A stretch of 64,000 bases of DNA from Butyricimonas paravirosa. GTDB lineage: Bacteria; Bacteroidota; Bacteroidia; Bacteroidales; Marinifilaceae. The position numbers and the translations under genes are program-made. Position 1 is the stretch's first letter, and every line of letters starts with the position of its first letter. Location: NCBI RefSeq assembly GCF_032878955.1, contig NZ_CP043839.1:2604001-2668000 (forward strand), read 5' to 3'. Shown piece by piece: positions 62,411-64,000 of the stretch. The notes beneath the pieces were generated by a model that saw only the letters and a program-made list of their open reading frames with translations, did not search any database and was not told where the DNA came from.

Positions 62411-64000
62411 ATGAAAAGCCTTATTTCAATTGTTGCATTTTTGATGCTTAGTCTCACGGCATTCTGTCAAGGAGGCGTGAATTTCGAGCATATCACGTTT
62501 GATGAAGCATTGGCTAAAGCCAAAGCAGAGAACAAACTCGTTTTCATGGATTGCTATACCTCATGGTGCGGTCCTTGCAAGTACATGTCAGAAACCATCT
62601 TCCCGCAGGAAAAAGCCGGAGAATTTTTCAATCCTAAATTTGTTTGCGTGAAATTTGATATGGAAAAAGGAGAAGGCCCTGAACTGGGTAAAAAATTTGG
62701 AGTCAGAGCCTACCCGACGTTCTTGATTCTTCGTCCCGATGGATCGGTACAACACAAAGTGGTTGGCGGCGGGGATCTGGAAGGATTCATTGCAAGAGTT
62801 GAAAAAGGACTGAACGAAAAGACCTCTCTCGATTATTTGAACAAATTATACGAGAAAGGGAAAATGAACAAGAAACAACTCATGGCTTACCAGATCGCAT
62901 TGAACGATGCTTATGAACAAGCAAAAAGCGAAAAAGTAGGCGAAGAGTTGAATAAAATACTGAAAGACAAGGATAAAATGAAAAAAGAATTCTGGCCTAT
63001 TCTCGAAGAAAGTCCTTACGGTTCTGATAATTTCAAACTTGTCGTAAATAACCTTGCCGTGTTCAATAAAAACATCGGCAAAGAGAAAGTAGATGCTTAC
63101 CTTTATGGTAATTATAGTCAAGCTATTGATAATACTACTCGCCGTAACGCAAAAGAACCCGCTAAGACACTTGAGCAAATTCGCCAAGAATTAACCAATA
63201 TCGATTTGGAGAATAAAGATCAATTGATGAGCAAGATCGAGTTGGCTCAAGCCACGATTGACCAGAACGTGGATAAAATTATTTCTCTCGCTGAACAAGC
63301 AGCAGAAACCAAGAGCGAAGAACTATGGTCTATCGTAAACGCCTTAAACTCGATCAGTTCCAAGGTGAACAAAGCCGAAGCCGGGCGTATCGTAACATTA
63401 GGAGATAAATTCATTGCCAATAGCCCGGAAAACGGGAAAGCCTACATGACCAACTTCTTTGAAAAATTCAAGGTTGCAGCACATGTTGGTGTATATTTCT
63501 ACGAGTTAAGTTATGAAGATGCCTTGAAAATGGCAAAACAACAAGGACGTAAACTTTTCATTGACTGCTACACGACTTGGTGCGGCCCTTGCAAGTATAT
63601 GTCAGAAACCGTATTCAAACAAGAAAACGTGGGAGATTTCCTAAATCAGAACTTCATCTGCTTAAAATATGATATGGAAAAAGGAGAAGGTCCTGAACTA
63701 GCAAAAAAATTCGGTGTTCGTGCCTACCCAACTTTCGTGATCGTAAATCCGGACGGTACCATTCGTCATAAACTTGTCGGTGGTGGTGAAGGAGAGAAAT
63801 TCATCGAGAGAGTGAAGGAATCTTTCGATGACAACAAAGCTTTAGGAGCTTTAGATGCAAAATACAATAGCGGTAATAGAGATAAAGCATTTTTATCTCA
63901 ATACGCTCAAGTGATGGTAGCTAATTACGATCCGAACGCAAAAGCCATCGTAGACGAATTATTGAAAATTTCTACCGATGAAGAAAAATTATCAGAAGAT
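62411..64000 (+). CDS. Secreted protein with two thioredoxin domains, 3' end outside window
   Basis: The frame is open from 62411 to the window edge (530 codons). A signal peptide lies at residues 1-20 (AFCQ cut), so it is periplasmic or exported. Two near-copies of a thioredoxin domain follow: one with the active site WCGPC at residues 52-56 (YTSWCGPCKYMSETIF, then FDMEKGEGPEL and FGVRAYPTFLIL) and one with WCGPC at 390-394 (YTTWCGPCKYMSETVF, FGVRAYPTFVIV). Between them is a helical stretch of about 220 residues (GKEKVDAYLYG, LAQATIDQNVDKIISL). A similar helical segment begins after the second domain (NSGNRDKAFLSQ), suggesting that the two-part unit is repeated. A thiol-disulfide exchange role is likely, in cytochrome or envelope protein maturation. 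Confidence 0.92.
   Translation, partial: MKSLISIVAFLMLSLTAFCQGGVNFEHITFDEALAKAKAENKLVFMDCYTSWCGPCKYMSETIFPQEKAGEFFNPKFVCVKFDMEKGEGPELGKKFGVRAYPTFLILRPDGSVQHKVVGGGDLEGFIARVEKGLNEKTSLDYLNKLYEKGKMNKKQLMAYQIALNDAYEQAKSEKVGEELNKILKDKDKMKKEFWPILEESPYGSDNFKLVVNNLAVFNKNIGKEKVDAYLYGNYSQAIDNTTRRNAKEPAKTLEQIRQELTNIDLENKDQLMSKIELAQATIDQNVDKIISLAEQAAETKSEELWSIVNALNSISSKVNKAEAGRIVTLGDKFIANSPENGKAYMTNFFEKFKVAAHVGVYFYELSYEDALKMAKQQGRKLFIDCYTTWCGPCKYMSETVFKQENVGDFLNQNFICLKYDMEKGEGPELAKKFGVRAYPTFVIVNPDGTIRHKLVGGGEGEKFIERVKESFDDNKALGALDAKYNSGNRDKAFLSQYAQVMVANYDPNAKAIVDELLKISTDEEKLSED

Overview
The window looks like a chromosomal piece of a gut-type Bacteroidales bacterium, most like the Odoribacteraceae (Butyricimonas/Odoribacter). 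This placement rests on gene content only. Supporting signs are two ECF sigma/FecR pairs, a SusC/SusD system, many lipoproteins with acidic residues after the lipidated Cys, a B12-dependent ribonucleotide reductase, and vegetative promoters of the Bacteroidota form TTTG/TTTT-N19-TAnnTTTG. Two real genes run off the ends: an IS1595-type transposase on the left and a double-thioredoxin protein on the right. No rRNA, tRNA, CRISPR array or prophage was recognised.

Layout. 1-2.9 kb: a transposase fragment, then an ECF sigma/FecR pair with no SusC partner next to it. 3.4-13.3 kb (+ strand): housekeeping genes for a sigma-54 activator, LptE-like lipoprotein, TPR protein, SecG, GroES-GroEL, Na/Pi symporter, glycyl-tRNA synthetase and a DcaP-like porin. 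13.4-28.4 kb (mostly - strand): the most unusual region, three tandem paralogous two-gene units. Each unit is a large surface lipoprotein (869, 923 and 1123 aa) followed by an OmpA-family protein (about 412 aa), with ribF between units 1 and 2. The three units share a 5' leader, an upstream block of about 48 bp, an intercistronic hairpin and the lipoprotein N-terminus. The lipoprotein bodies are unrelated by eye, while the OmpA copies are almost identical, above all copies 1 and 3.

28.8-32.8 kb: nrdJ and the rpsP-rimM operon. 32.9-44.7 kb: a regulated uptake locus on the - strand, reading S9 peptidase, ECF sigma, FecR, STN-type SusC, SusD, a 66-aa lipoprotein, a beta-sandwich lipoprotein and a TlpA-N-terminus-like lipoprotein. 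A 142-bp near-perfect palindrome lies exactly at the ECF sigma start. The only hydrolase is a dipeptidyl-peptidase, so peptide uptake is a better guess than glycan uptake. 44.9-52.3 kb (- strand): cupin, flavodoxin, an Mpv17-like membrane protein with a small partner, ADP-forming acyl-CoA synthetase, fructose-bisphosphatase and a fimbrillin-like lipoprotein. 52.5-64 kb (+ strand): an Rpn-type nuclease, aspartate kinase, two glycosyltransferases, ileS, a DksA-like protein, lspA and the double-thioredoxin gene.

How it fits together. Much of the window concerns the cell envelope: LptE, SecG and LspA build or export envelope parts, and the porin, OmpA proteins, SusCD and the lipoproteins make up the surface. 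The best candidate for something undescribed is the triplicated lipoprotein-OmpA cassette, which looks like a diversifying surface layer or antigen family with constant expression signals and anchor and a variable body. Other signals worth a look are a sigma-54-like promoter before groESL, the palindrome at the sigma gene, and an 11-bp four-fold repeat upstream of ileS.
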